In this document: piece after piece, positions 45,845 to 61,985 of the stretch | Layout of the letters: each line of letters begins with the position of its first letter | Position numbering within the stretch: the stretch's first letter is position 1 | NCBI RefSeq assembly: GCF_011397635.1 | Contig: NC_064761.1 | Location: 30,235,643-30,299,642 of the forward strand | DNA length: 64,000 bases | Origin: Epinephelus fuscoguttatus | Taxonomy: Eukaryota > Chordata > Actinopteri > Perciformes > Serranidae | Direction of reading: 5' to 3' | The notes under the pieces: generated by a model | What the model saw: the letters and a program-made list of their open reading frames with translations, nothing else | What the model was told of the DNA's origin: nothing | The model's database searches: none | Position numbers and translations under genes: made by a program

Positions 45845-46420
45845 CCTAGGGATAAGCAACCTGCGGCCCAGCAGCCACATGTGACTTTTTGGCTCCTCTG
45901 AGGTGACGCGAAGCAAGTGAAGCCAACAGGAACAGTGGAAGTGCCAAAAACTGCAGTTCCTGGGATGGCCACTTGAGGCTGGCTCCAGAAGCGAGTCGAT
46001 CCCATAGACACCCATGTTAAAACGCCCGACTTTACAGCAGAAATAAACCCATTTACAGCCCCGTATAAAAACAGTTTTGGTCTCTATAGCTAATTTCAAC
46101 ATTCATGACAACTATCCAGGGGTGAATTTTTATATAACTCAACTGTTTACATTTAATTAAAGCTTAAAGTTAATCTTAATTAAGACAATGGCTGCTTCAA
46201 GTGACAGGCTGTCTGCAAGGTGTCATGGGTCCACCCCCCTCTCCTCCACAGCTCCACTCTCTCATCCAACTTCTGGCTCCAAAAATCTAAGATGACAACG
46301 GCCAAAATGCCAAACTCAGGACTTCAAAACGTGAGTCCAAAAGCCAGTGGGTGATGTTACATTGTCTACATCCATTACTTCCACAGAGTCTATGTTTGGA
46401 ACGAACATAACAAACGAAGA
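45845..46420. repeat. Two adjoining dispersed repeats
   Basis: GGGATAAGCAACCTGCGGCC followed by TTTTGGCTCCTCTGAGGTGA is the end of a widespread hAT-type repeat. From about 45945, AAAACTGCAGTTCCTGGGAT, GGCCACTTGAGGCTGGCTCC and CATAGACACCCATGTTAAAA form another repeat common in fish. Confidence 0.65.
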
Positions 46421-48856
46421 GCTGTGTCTGTAATTTTTGTAGCTTCCTCTTGGATGTGTGCTGCTACTGTCTGGTCGTTACCCTTTTATAAAATCCTGAC
46501 CTCACCTGCACTCTGTTATTAGCTGGGGGCTACACACCACTCCCCAAAATTTGCAGCCCACAAATGTCCTGACCACAGCAAAATAAGAAAGGAAAACACA
46601 GGATGAGGCCAAAGTCTTTGCAGGTAAATACACTGCCACACACCTCTAGTGTTTCAAATGTGAAGATTGAGAGAGGTTATTTTTGTATGAGTCTATACAT
46701 GTTTTTTGTTTTTTAGGAAAATCTTGTATACCATACCTTTAAAAACAGGTCAAGAATATATAGCTCATAATTATCATGTGGAATGGGTCAGAGGAATAAG
46801 CTACGACAGGCTTTGGCTACATGGACAATACATGTTAAGATAAATGCATTATTATTTTTTGTATTTCCTTGGGATTTGTTGACAATAAAAGAATATAGAA
46901 TACTTGGGCAATAATCTGTCAATAAAATCAGATAAACTAATTGCAACAAAGAGCCACCGTTATATCCCCAAATGAGTCTACAAACATATCTGCTGCTCCC
47001 ACATATCTACAGTAGATGTAGTAGATGTGAGGTCAGGTGAAAGTGGTCTCACTTGGTGGTAACAGGTAGAAGATTCAGGAAACAGCATTCTCCATTTCCC
47101 TCTCCACCTGCTGCTGCTGCTGTCGTCCCCTGGGGGACACCAAGCTGCTGTCCCTGTCCACTAGCATCAGTGTAAAACCCCTCCACATGCTCTGCCATGG
47201 GGATTTAGGTGTAAAACTTCCAAGAAAGACCACAGCCCCCCCCCCCCCACCCACCCACCCACCCTCCCAAAAGGCCCCCTTTTTCTCATCTCCTCGACCT
47301 GCCCCTCCCTCCAAATCAACGCCGTCCCCCTCAGACCTCCCAACACAAAGCTCTCGGAGCAAACCCAGCAGCACAGAAATCATAGCACACCATTCAATCA
47401 TTGTTTTTTCCCCTCTCTCACCCCTTTTATGGTCCCACTAAAGGTTTTAGCCGGGCAGAGAAGGAGGGCTGTCACTGAGGAAACCTTAGCCCATTGATGA
47501 AGTGACAGGAGCTGCCAGAATATGATCCTAATCCTGTTTCCAGCATTCTTTTAGCCCGCTGGCATCGCAATTCCTCCACACATTCTCTGAGCTGTCAACT
47601 AGGAAAATCCCTCTAATAGCGCATTGCCCAGATACACATCAAAGAGCTCCTGGAAACCTTCAGCGGCTTAGCTGCCATAGACACACTCACACACACACGC
47701 TCTCTCTCTCACACACATAAACACAGCATTCCCATTAACTTACACCAATATGATCTTTACGAAAAACCCAGACGTTGATGACAAATTGACCACATATTCA
47801 AAGAGTGTGCCCGGAGAGAAAAAAATCCCAAGGGCGTTTGTAAGAACTGTCTTTGCAACCCTGAAATTATGTTTATGCACTGTAACCTGCTCCATCCTAA
47901 ACCACCCACACCCCTCTCACCTCCTTTTCTCCACTTAGACAGTGATATAATCTTTACGGTCATGGAGCGAGGAGCGGGAAAAGACCAGGAAAAAAACAGG
48001 TGTCTGAACTTTGCTGACTCCAGGAACCCTTTCAGTCCTATTTTATCTCATTCTATTCTTACTTAATCCATCGATATCCCAACCAAAGGTAATCTTCTTA
48101 TGGCAAAGCATTCTGTTTCGGTGCAGCCAAACCTCGGCTGACAGGGTGGGGGAAGAGGAGAGCAGAGAGAGAGAGAGTGAAGGGTAGGTGGGTGGGTGGT
48201 GGATTGGGGACTCTTTAGAGCCTGACACTGTGCTTCAGTCATTTCATTTAGGATTAGTTATTCTGCACTGAGTGAACAAGTGGCAGGTTCTCCCCTATGT
48301 GGTGTGTAAACCTCACCGTCGAGCATGGTAGACCTCCTGTGTCTAAATTATTTACGGTTCATCAGGGTGTCTTCAGTGGAACATATTAACCAAACTTAAA
48401 TTTTTACTATAAAGGCTTGACGGTAACGTGTGGAAATCACAGCTGTTTATTAAGTTTCGATTTTCTGTCAGTGCCTCTCGGCGCTGTCAGCCACACAGAG
48501 AGGAGCTGGATTTGGCACACCCTGAACAAATCCCTCTCTTGTTGCAAACTTTTTCTCACTGGAGAAACTTTGAGAAAATGCTTTTTGGTATTTTTTTAAA
48601 GACTTATATATGTGAGTGCATGTTGGTTGGATGTCCTGCTATGTGGGTCACAATCTGGACAGCTTATCTGATCTTCTTCTGACTCACCTTTTAGCTGACA
48701 AGGATCCAAACATTCAGAAATCTACAAAAACGTCTGATAATACAGACCTTCCATTAAGAAAATTATATTTTTTGTTGACATTCATATTAAGTACAGTTAA
48801 TTAAGTCTAGCTACAGTTATAGCTTGACTAGGCCATTTAATTGGACTACTGTCCTT
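46421..48856. other. Intergenic DNA, possible conserved block, C-rich tract
   Basis: Holds a C-rich run at 47237-47275 and CT/CA-rich DNA at 47690-47715. The stretch 47450-47680 has balanced composition and no repeat character, as conserved non-coding elements often do. No comparison could be made. Confidence 0.35.
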
Positions 48857-49598
48857 TGGTGTTTCTCAAAGTCCAGGATCCCTCCTTGACAGGACTCATC
48901 GTACAGAGGCAAGGCAAGAGTCCTTCCTAGCATTCGGTTAACACACATTGGAACAGGCTAGTGAGTGCCCTCAGGTGTGTGTCATTAACTCTCAGCAGAC
49001 TGAGAGGTTTCAGGGTACTATGATCATCTTGGCACTCTTTGTTGTACAATTTGAATAAATGTAAGCAATACTTTCAGAGTCACGTGACTTTTAGTGAGAA
49101 TATACTCTATTTATAGATTATAATTTAAAAAAAAAAAACAGGTAGGCCAAATGAAACTTTTGTAAAGTTGTTCCAGAATTCTGCTACAATGTGTAAAAAA
49201 ACACCATGACCTTACCCACTTAGCGCTCCTTCACTGTTGTGACTGATGAATTTAAAAACGTTTATGTTTTATCTAAATCACGTTATTTTAAAAAATCTCA
49301 TATTATTTGGCAGTGTACACATCGGAAAGTGTAAATGATGAGGTTTCTGTCAATATTTTTTTCATGCTTGTATGATATAAACTCCTGCAGATATTAGCCC
49401 AAATAAATTACATATTTATCTAGCAAATCGCACGCAAAGAATTGTGGGTACTGAGGATACACACATGCATCCTTGAAAATTCTCTGAAGGAAGGACTCAG
49501 GCCTCAGTAGAATTGGAACACTACCAAGGCAGGATTTGATGACGTAGCATCCTTGAAATACAGCCATTTAAGGGTCCTTCATTGACTTTGAGAAACAC
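48857..49598. mobile_element. ~740-bp element with 'GGTGTTTCTCAAAGTC' inverted ends
   Basis: GGTGTTTCTCAAAGTCCAGG on the left and GACTTTGAGAAACACC on the right are inverted repeats. Inside each end, AAGGAT-type motifs and GGAACA stretches also pair. There is no transposase. The fragment at 9965-10190 has a similar end. Confidence 0.65.
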
Positions 49599-49639
49599 CC
49601 CCAGTCCCAGTATACAAGCACGGGAAGGTCATTGATTTA

Positions 49640-50150
49640 TTGACTGAAGTATTTCCGACTCCACTACGATAGGTGGCGATATGCCTCCTATCCACTTGTT
49701 GGTACTGGACCTTTTTCCGGTTGACCTATTACATCACAGACCACATAATCAAGTGTCGTCCAGCTGTTCTGCCACTTCATTGAACAGGTCGCTATTCTGC
49801 CTATCAATGCATTTTAAAATATTTAATTCTGCTTTCAACCAACACAGCATAAACTGCATCTCCTCGTCCATCCAAAAAATGTTTGGCTCTGGATGTAAAT
49901 TTTACCATGTTGTTACCGGCTTCTTCTTCTGTTACGCATTTAATGCTATTCCACTTCCGGATCAAAGCCCAGGGTGGAAACTGTGGAGCATGCGCAGAAT
50001 GTCTAGGCCAGTTTGAGTCTCAATCGCATTATCTGGGTGCGAGAAATTTGATTTGGTCAGACTAACATGTTAACATTTTTAAAAAAAAAAAAAAAAAGTC
50101 TGGTTTTAATCTGACCAACACAATAAATTGATTTTCTCCTAATGTCATGT
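49640..50150 (-). mobile_element. Harbinger-like relic with Myb/SANT-type fragment
   Basis: On the minus strand, 49890-49749 reads NIFWMDEEMQFMLCWLKAEL, continues NILKCIDRQNSDLFNEVAEQ and stops after LDDT. This is the W-x-DEE...LF-x-x-VAEQL pattern of the Myb/SANT-like DNA-binding protein encoded by many PIF/Harbinger elements in fish. The nuclease gene is absent. An inverted pair TTTGATTTGGTCAGACTAA (about 50047) and GTCTGGTTTTAATCTGACC (about 50097) lies at its right side. Confidence 0.5.
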
Positions 50151-51749
50151 TAACGTCCTGACTGTCTCTATTTCCTCAGTTCAACCCAAATATCCAAATG
50201 TAGGACTTTCGCTAAAGAAGAGTTGCCTGATATGCGTTCTTTTCTTACATTTTTAATAACAAGTATTTTGCCTTTCCTCTGTGTTGATTTCTTGAGTCGT
50301 TGTTTTAGAATAAAGCTCCCTCTTTGGAAAATGTCAAAATGAGGCAGTGCAAGCATCTTACATTTCCAACCGACGACACTGAGAACATGAGTCATTCTTA
50401 TGTGTGATTTATTCCCTTGCATTAAACAGATAAATTACTCACATTTTAAACAATTGAGAAATACATGTCTTGAATCTACAGTGATATAATACATAGAGAA
50501 TGGCCCTGTGTGTCTCTCTGCTGAAGCCAGTGGCTCAGAAAAAGTGGTGACTCTGTCCAGTTCAATCTGCCACCCGCGTTAACAAAAATATATGCCGGAT
50601 GGGTTCATATTTATTTGTCACTGTGCCTCCTCTGCAAATTCTCCCCGTGTTTCACTGCTGCTGTAGGTCCTTTGAAAAATACATTTCCTCTCAAATCCTT
50701 CACACAAAAGGGAGACATGGAGTTACTCTTCCGCCAGGCAGATGGAGGCGAACACTGAGGGATATTTACAACGCTCAATGGGTTCAGCTGAGTGCTGTAA
50801 CTTCAAACAAGGAGAGTCATGTGTCATCTACAAAGAAATACAGCTGGCTGGGGGATTATATTGACTGATCGGAGCTTTATTTCTGATATCAGATCAGATG
50901 TGACTTCATTCAGTGTTCTGCGGCTGTAAGCCATGCTTCAGAGGGGTGCATGCATGCATAGTTCACGTTCAGGGGTGGAGTTATAGAATATTTTATATCT
51001 GTCCTGGAATCAGCTCTGTACTTCAACACTTTCTTCACTTCACAGAGGAGGCTGAAATGAGTTGGTGCGTACTGCTGATCAGAAGGAATCAACTACAAGC
51101 AAAGATCCATGTGTTCAGTCACAGCTGCAGTCCAGGTGGGGCTTTTTTTTTCATTAAGTCCATCAAGTTCTTGTTATAATCTTATTTTCTGTTAAGTCGA
51201 TCCTGCAGAGCTGTTCTTCATGTCCTGGTGAGCTCCCAGCAGTGAGCTGCGCACCCACATGGTGACGATGAGGTGAAGGGGAATTGGTGTGTCGACAACC
51301 CTGGGCCCTGAACTGAGGGAGGGAGCCTAAAGTGCCTGCTCTGAAACACATTTGTGTGTGCTGAAAAAATATGTTGTTTCTACTTGTTTGTTACACTTCT
51401 CTGGTTTTGAAATTAGGTTTATAAGAAATACAGAAAACTGCAAACAAAGCATCAGCAGCTGTTCAATTAAATTACATGAAACAAGCACAAATTTGAAATC
51501 TGGACAGATTTTAAAGAGATCGTCGTTAAGATAATTTGGTAGCAGCCGGTAGCTTAAGTTTTAATTTGAGATATTTCTAATAAGTTTTTGGAGATGTGTA
51601 TGTGTTGGATGGATACACATATTTGCTGACAGTGGTGAAGGGTCAAGAGGAAAGTGAAGAGGGGCCCAGAGTCACTTCCTGTGGACAGGACCCATAATAT
51701 GGTGCGGCCCTGACTAGAGGGCGAACGCTTAGAACGAGCAGCCCGAGCT
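50151..51749. other. Region 3' of dmbx1, no gene seen
   Basis: Must contain the dmbx1 3' UTR running leftward from 51749. I could not fix its end. Small open frames lack motifs. Confidence 0.4.
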
Positions 51750-55541
<3,792 letters not shown>

Positions 55542-55830
55542 CTCTCCTCTCTGTGCGTATCTGAAGCGAAATATCTCCACCAGCAGCCAAATATTTCTCC
55601 TCTTAAATCTGCTTCTCTGAAATCCACAAACGCTGGATCATTTTTATCATTTCATTAGCTTTTTCTTTTATTTCTCATTCACTGTGATATCCTGAGAATA
55701 TCCCACTCGGTCCGCTCTCGGTGCTCCGGCTCGCCTCTCTGTGGATGTGGGAGGATGCTAAGCTGCCATCTACCGGCCTTTAAAGCGCTCCGGGTGGGGT
55801 CACCGGGACGCTCACACGCTCCTTCTCTGT
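55542..55830 (-). promoter_or_regulatory. dmbx1: dmbx1 non-coding first exon and promoter
   Basis: On the minus strand a GTAAGA donor at 55541 ends a moderately GC-rich exon. Upstream (55730-55830) the DNA becomes GC-rich (CCTTTAAAGCGCTCCGGG on the plus strand), with a TTTAAAG TATA-like motif near 55780. I infer a transcription start at about 55750. The exact start is not visible. Confidence 0.45.
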
Positions 55831-58349
55831 GCCAATCACGTCGCTTTCCTCCTCCACCACCATCACCACAGCCCCTCCGCCCTCCTCCTTCACATTACTC
55901 CTCATTTCAGAGATGATTTTTCTGCATCCGAGGTGCCGATTTTTTCTGCTTCTGCCGCTGTTGTTATTTTGGAAGGAAAAAAAACATAATTTTACATTTT
56001 TTTTTATTGATATTTAAGGATTTTTCGGCCAAAATTGACCATTTTAGTCTAAATATTGTTATTAACCTCGTGGTTGTTATTTTTAAGAGGTGATATTAAT
56101 GATAATGTTTGTGTTTTTTTGGTTTTACTCAGGACGCACTGACCTAAAAAATCTAATTCTCTTAAAAATTTAAAACTGATTTGATAAGATCTTAACATGA
56201 TTTAAGCTATCCCCATTATGTAACAGCCTTGGCCTTATTTCTATGTCTTATATATTTTTTTTAAATCTCAAGGTCTATGTGTTGCTAAATAGGAGCTAAA
56301 GCCAAAGACAAAGGTCAGACTGCAATTTTTTAAATTTATAAACAGCCAAATTGTTCATTTGCTAAGCCTGGGTGCATTGATTTAACCACAATATAGATTG
56401 AAATTGCTTTACCTACGTTTATAATATTAGTAGATTGCTTATAAACGCTGAAATGGCCATTTGTAGGTAATGGTTTATATTTTTTTGGATTGAGTTTAGG
56501 CCTAAACAAAAGTTCTCAGTGTAAATATTTTCCTCAGCAGATCTCAAGTGTCTTTAAGAATTATGAGCTTTTTAAAAGAAACTCCAGCTCACCAAATTCT
56601 TAAATTCAGCCTAAAAAAGGTCTATAACACAGGTCTTAATTAAATGATATGCAAATTTAATGGCCTGTACCACTCTTCTGCAGTGACTCGCGCACGGTGA
56701 CTCTCAGGTTAATTCCGTGCTTTAATTTTATTTTCCTCCTGCCTCCTGTGTGACTGCATGTTTGGTGGGAATGCAGCTGAGGTGGAGAGATGCAGGGCTG
56801 GGCTATACACTGCTGCCTCCAGCAGCTCCCCGGCCCCGAGGGATTTAGGTTAGGATTGGGTAGACAAGACGCCATTTCACCCTCCAAAAAAATGTCTTAA
56901 AATGACTGCTGGTAAGAGGATTAAAACAATAATGCCCCTCTCTTCTTCAAGGTTTTTAGAAAAGATTTCTTCTCCCGGAGAAAAACCGTTTAGGCTGGAA
57001 TTAAGGGCAGCGAAAAGTAGCCTTTTAATGTAAAGCTTGCATATTTTGTTGAATTTTCTCCGAGAGAGTGAGAGAGAAAGGGGAAGGTGGGGTTGGGTGT
57101 GTGTGTGTGTGTGTTTTTCGGGGGGGGGGGGGGGTTCAAATCCTAAACTCAATTTGATCTTTGGCCACATTCATTTGCAGAACTTTAGACTCCTGACAAC
57201 AGCCTGTGTGAAAAGAAAATCTTATTGGTTACCTCAACGCGTTCACCCAAAGTTCACTTTATAGTGTTCAAATATTGTCCTCAGCCTCCTTTATACTGTT
57301 AATTGGCTTTTTTTTATATAAAGCAGGGAAACTCCAAAATATAAAAGCAACAAAATTAAATGAGTTTAATGGACGCTTTTACGCAACAAGTGTCCATCCG
57401 TGCGTAAATGGGTGTTTTCTAAATTAAAAACTGAGTGAGCGAATTACAAGCATCACTAATAAAGATAATTTTCTACTGTTTGTCTTTAAATTCCGACCTG
57501 ATGTTTTTTGTCAGTGTGGCTGAAGAGCATTTAGGCCCAGAGGAGAAAAAAAATCGGATTAACTTGTGAACCGATGGAAATAAGAACTTAAACTGGAGGT
57601 AAATCTGGCCAGTGTCTCTTTGTGGGAACCGTTTCTAAAGCAATTAAAGCGAGAAGGAATTCCTCTCAGCTGCTCTTCCTCAAATCTGCTTCTTTACGGA
57701 ACTTAATGCGGGCTAATGTCCAGCAGGGACCAGGGCTTTAATGCAAGTGTCAAGAGGGCCTGCTATTAGAGTGATATTAGGCTAGTGGAGCAGCAGCCCC
57801 TCCAGAGTGGACAGTAAACTCACACTGACTCACTTTATAAGGCTTTACAATTGGAGAATTGGACATTTTTTAGACAGCTACATCAACATTTACCAAACAA
57901 ATTACTAATAAAGTCTCAAACTGGTGTATAATGTGAGGAATAATAAGCAAAAGGCATTTAAAGCTATCTTGAAGTATTCTGAATTAAGCTGTAATTTGTC
58001 ATCTCACATGCTGCAGAGTTTTGTTATTTGTCCACATAAACTCCAGACTGGCTGTCTAAATGTATAGGTATTTGTTTTATAAGCTATTACACGGTCAATT
58101 TTAGTGAAAAATAATAACATTTTAAAGCATAATTTTCTTAAAGATTGGCCATGTTTTGCATATTCAGCCCTACAAAGCCAGTAGAAACAGAACTGTGATG
58201 TCAGCTAGACAAAAGTTGTATCTAAGTGGACCGAACCATATGCTGCAGGATTTTAATCTGCATTTAGACAATGGCTCCAGCTAGCAGTTTTCTAAAAGTT
58301 TTCTAAATTAAGATTTGATTCCTCATTTATCATCTCACAAGCTGCAGAG
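55831..58349. other. dmbx1 upstream DNA, candidate regulatory block
   Basis: No gene. (GT)n and poly-G runs lie at 57097-57134. The stretch 57640-57830 (AACTTAATGCGGGCTAATGT, TAATGCAAGTGTCAAGAGGG) has homeobox-type TAAT cores and no repeat character, so it is a candidate conserved element. No alignment was possible. Confidence 0.35.
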
Positions 58350-58682
58350 TTACTGTTAAACTTAAATTAATAGCCTGGGCTATTATTTGCTTAAAGCACT
58401 GAAGTCAACAGGCCTATATTTGGGACAGGCCTTTAATTCCTTTCACACATTTGGGAACACTGGGAAATACAATCAATTTCGACAGAAAGGGCATCAGACA
58501 GAGAAAGAGAAAGTTATGGCACCTGACATACCAACATGACACCACTTTATCTTGTTAATAAGACAATACTCACAACTCTAATTGAGACAGGCCTTTATTG
58601 TCAAAATGTGTGGCCACACCAGGCTAGCAAAAGAGATTGAGTGTTTAACTGGGACTAGACTTTTGATTGAAGTTTTACAGTA
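58350..58682. mobile_element. Miniature element, complete copy of the 42185 family
   Basis: TACTGTTAAACTTAAATTAA on the left and GATTGAAGTTTTACAGTA on the right are inverted ends. The interior aligns with 42210-42480 (GGGCTATTATTTGCTTAAA, AACAGGCC, GGGAAATACAATCAA). About 330 bp, non-coding. Confidence 0.7.
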
Positions 58683-59289
58683 TGTCATCTGTCCACATAA
58701 ACTCCAGACTGACTTTCTAAATGTATTTGTTTTAGGAAATATTACAAGGTCATTTTAGGAAAAATAATCACATTTGAAGCCTTTTTTTCCTCAAAGTTTA
58801 ATTATGTTTCATGTCATCAGCCCTACAAAACAAATAGGGAATGAAATGTGATGTTTTACCTTATCTCGACAAAAGTTTATTGATATCTAGTAAGGATTTT
58901 ACATGATGTTGCAGGATTATTTCGACAATGTGTCCAACCATGGGTGTTGATTTGGGAGGGTTTTTGGAAGGGGGGGGGGGGGGATTATCAGAGCAGAGTA
59001 CTTCTACCATTAACTGATGCAGAGATAGCACAAACAAGCATAACAATTCTTCAGGGAGCAGGCATTTAAGTGTTTGATAGTCAAAATGTTAATTTGAACC
59101 TTACACCCTTGACCACAAATAACCATTATTTTCAAATTTCTGGATAAATTATTTTATAAAATGGCAGAAACTATTGAAAAACATCCACTAAAACTCCCAC
59201 GAGCTCATGGTGACATTAACATATATGTTTTTGTCAGACCAACACTCCAGAACTTGAAAAAGATCAATTTGCAATCATATAAACTAAAG

Positions 59290-59420
59290 AAAAACTGTAA
59301 TTTTTTTTTTTTGGCATTTTTGCTTAAAAAATGACTTAAAACATTAATCGATTATCAAAAAAGTTGCCAATTAAAAGTCTCTCGACTGATTAATCGACCA
59401 ATCATTGCAGTTTTTTTGTT
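59290..59420. repeat. hAT-type fragment
   Basis: ACATTAATCGATTATCAAAA, CTCTCGACTGATTAATCGAC and CAATCATTGCAG match the internal and end motifs of the hAT family at 27101 and 27702. Only one end is left. Confidence 0.6.
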
Positions 59421-60905
59421 TTAAATGACACGGAGAGTTGTTCCGGATGTTTTATTTTGCAGAACAGTATTGGAGGCTTCGAGGCCTAATCATGATGATA
59501 GTTTCCCGTCTCTTTATTTACCATTTTCACACTGCATCTCCTCCCAATCACCCTCAGGATCTCAGCACTGCTCACTGCAGGCTAACTTTCTAAACCCCAA
59601 ATTCATCTCAGATTTCTGCGGATTTCACTGCCGCACTCATTGTTCTCTGCACTCTGGCTGTATTCAGGCTTTATCATGTTAAAGCCTCTCCTCAGATCTG
59701 AGTTATCGTCTTTGCTCTCAATCATCCTCCCGCCCGCTTTCTGAATATCAAAAACTTTTATCCCTGCATCAGGACTTTGGCAGCCTGAATCAAAGCTCAG
59801 CCGAGGAAGCTGCAGCGATTTATAAATCATGTTCAGTTTTTAATCAGGTTTATAACGCATGAACGTTTGTAATTTTACCCCTCAGATGGCTCCCTATATT
59901 TCCAAGTGGCATCTTACATCAAATCGAGGAGAAAGTTGATGCCTTCAGCCTTCAGAGCCCATTAACTTTCATCATTAGGTTTTCTTTAACTTCATGAATA
60001 TATTAGGTTTCAATCCAGCCGCTCTGGCCTGCACATGCTCTTAGTCAAGGTTAGCTTGTGCTCATTTGGGTGAAATTAATCATTTTGATGTATGGTTTAG
60101 AATTGACTGCTTCCTTGGGACTTGTGTGACTGGAGTAACAAAGCAACTTGCCATTAGCGATCCCTCGGCTGTGTATTAGCTGGGCATTCACCTTTAAGAC
60201 TTTCCTCATATGTGTTGGATATTTGATTGAAATGGACAAAGCTCTGGCTCCACAGCCTCTTTTCTTTCTGTATTTAGGTATCAGTTACCATCGTGTCAAA
60301 GGACAAGATCACACAGTCTCTTACACACATCTGGCTGTACCTCTCAGTCTGACTTTTTTATCTATTAACAACACCAATGTTACAAGTATTTCAAGAAATC
60401 ATTCTCTATGACCAAAGGAAAAGGATCAAGTCTATTTACCGTGGTGTCGACAGATAGTTAAGAAACATACAGTACATCTGGTTTCTATGGAGTTCCTGTA
60501 ACTCAAGAAACCAGTGCAAAGTTCAAGTTATACTATTATAAGAACTCATACAGACATTTAGCAGACACAGAGTTGTTTTTCTGGCCATCCATCAAAAATA
60601 TAAGTCCAATATTTGCTCTGCTCTTTGCTCTGTTTTGGTCTCCACCAACTCCTGAGAGAGATATTTGGCTCTTAAGCTGTTAAATGCCCCACTATGTTCA
60701 CCTCCCTGTTGGTAACTGCATCTGTCTGCAGAAATTTAAGTCAGTAGTGATGTAAAATATTGATTAGTGCAATTTTAAAAGAGCACTCCATTGATTTAGC
60801 ATTGCACTCCCAAAAAGCTTTTTTATCAAAACAAACCAGAAGATTCTTCCTCCTTGTCAGCGGCTGAGGTCTACATCACCCACAATGCAATTCAGCAGCT
60901 GACAG
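59421..60905. other. Intergenic DNA, no gene recognised
   Basis: The stretch 59560-59860 is non-repetitive and of balanced composition. No domain is visible in its short open frames. Possible regulatory DNA of dmbx1, unproven. Confidence 0.35.
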
Positions 60906-60909
60906 TTCC

Positions 60910-61985
60910 AACCCGATCACCAGAAGAAATGTTGGTGTTGTGCATTTCTTCACACCACAGATACGCAACATTTGTTTGTCGTTGTTAATTGTAGCAGATA
61001 CACTGAAACTTCACGGTTAAGTTTAAAGAACACTGTGTTTAACACAGCCCAGTCACCTGAGGAAAATGTTGGCATTGTATGTTTCTTCAAACCAAAGTTT
61101 GGCTATGTTTGCATATTTCATACAAATCATATCAATGTTTCTAAACTGATGTAGTACACGAGCTGACTTTGTCACTGGGAGGTGTAGGGGATGGTGGACA
61201 GTGTGACACCTTGGCAAGACGCCTACCAAGTTGCAGACCACTGCAGACAACATTTTGAGACCAACAAAGCTGGTTTTGTTTTAGCGAGGTCATTGCTGTG
61301 TTTCGAGTGGCTTTTAGGCTCCAAACTTGGGTGTTTTATAACAACCTGCCGATGTTTTTCCAGCGGGGATAGTGCTATGAACAGCAGTTATTTTCTACAA
61401 ATACATCAATGTATTTCTTGCCATGATTGTGCCCCCAAAACCTGGAATTTTAAGCCAAAATATGATCTTTTCCTAACCATAACCAAGTGATTTCTGTTCC
61501 TAAACTTAGCCATAAGTTACGGCCAGCATTGTTGAAACATAAAGTTTCGATGTACCTGCTACATAATAACGTGCAAATTCAACATACCTGTGGTTTGCAG
61601 AAACATACATTGCCAACATTTTTTCTGGCAGCTGGGTTGGTTTAACGTGTGGTTATGTTTAGGGACACAAACTGCCCAATACCCAGTACTGTTATGACAA
61701 TCACTGCTGGAAATGCTGCCGACATCTCGCTATAAAGCATCCGGTTTTGTTGCTCGTTGGTCTCGAACACTGTTCAGTAGCTTTGCAGCCATCTACCCAA
61801 GGTTTCACGCTGTCCACCATCACGTACACTGCCTGATGATGAAAGTCATCTCATTTACACGTAATTACTACTACATCACTTTAGAAACACTGATATGACA
61901 TGCATTAATGTATGTAATGTACAAATGTACCATATCTGTGCAGAAACGTACACTGCCAACATTTTCTTCTGGTGTCCGGCCTTTA
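60910..61985. mobile_element. Nested inverted-repeat element
   Basis: The end motif CACCAGAAGAAA(A)TGTTGGC..TGTACGTTTCT occurs four times: forward at 60915 and 61053, and inverted at about 61594-61632 and 61940-61972. The arrangement (forward, forward, inverse, inverse) suggests one element inserted into another, or internal rearrangement. No transposase. The open frames lack domains. Confidence 0.65.

Noticed and set aside
47075-47441. Pro/Ser-rich and Gly-rich open frames
   Set aside because: They overlap on opposite strands across a C-rich tract and have no motif.
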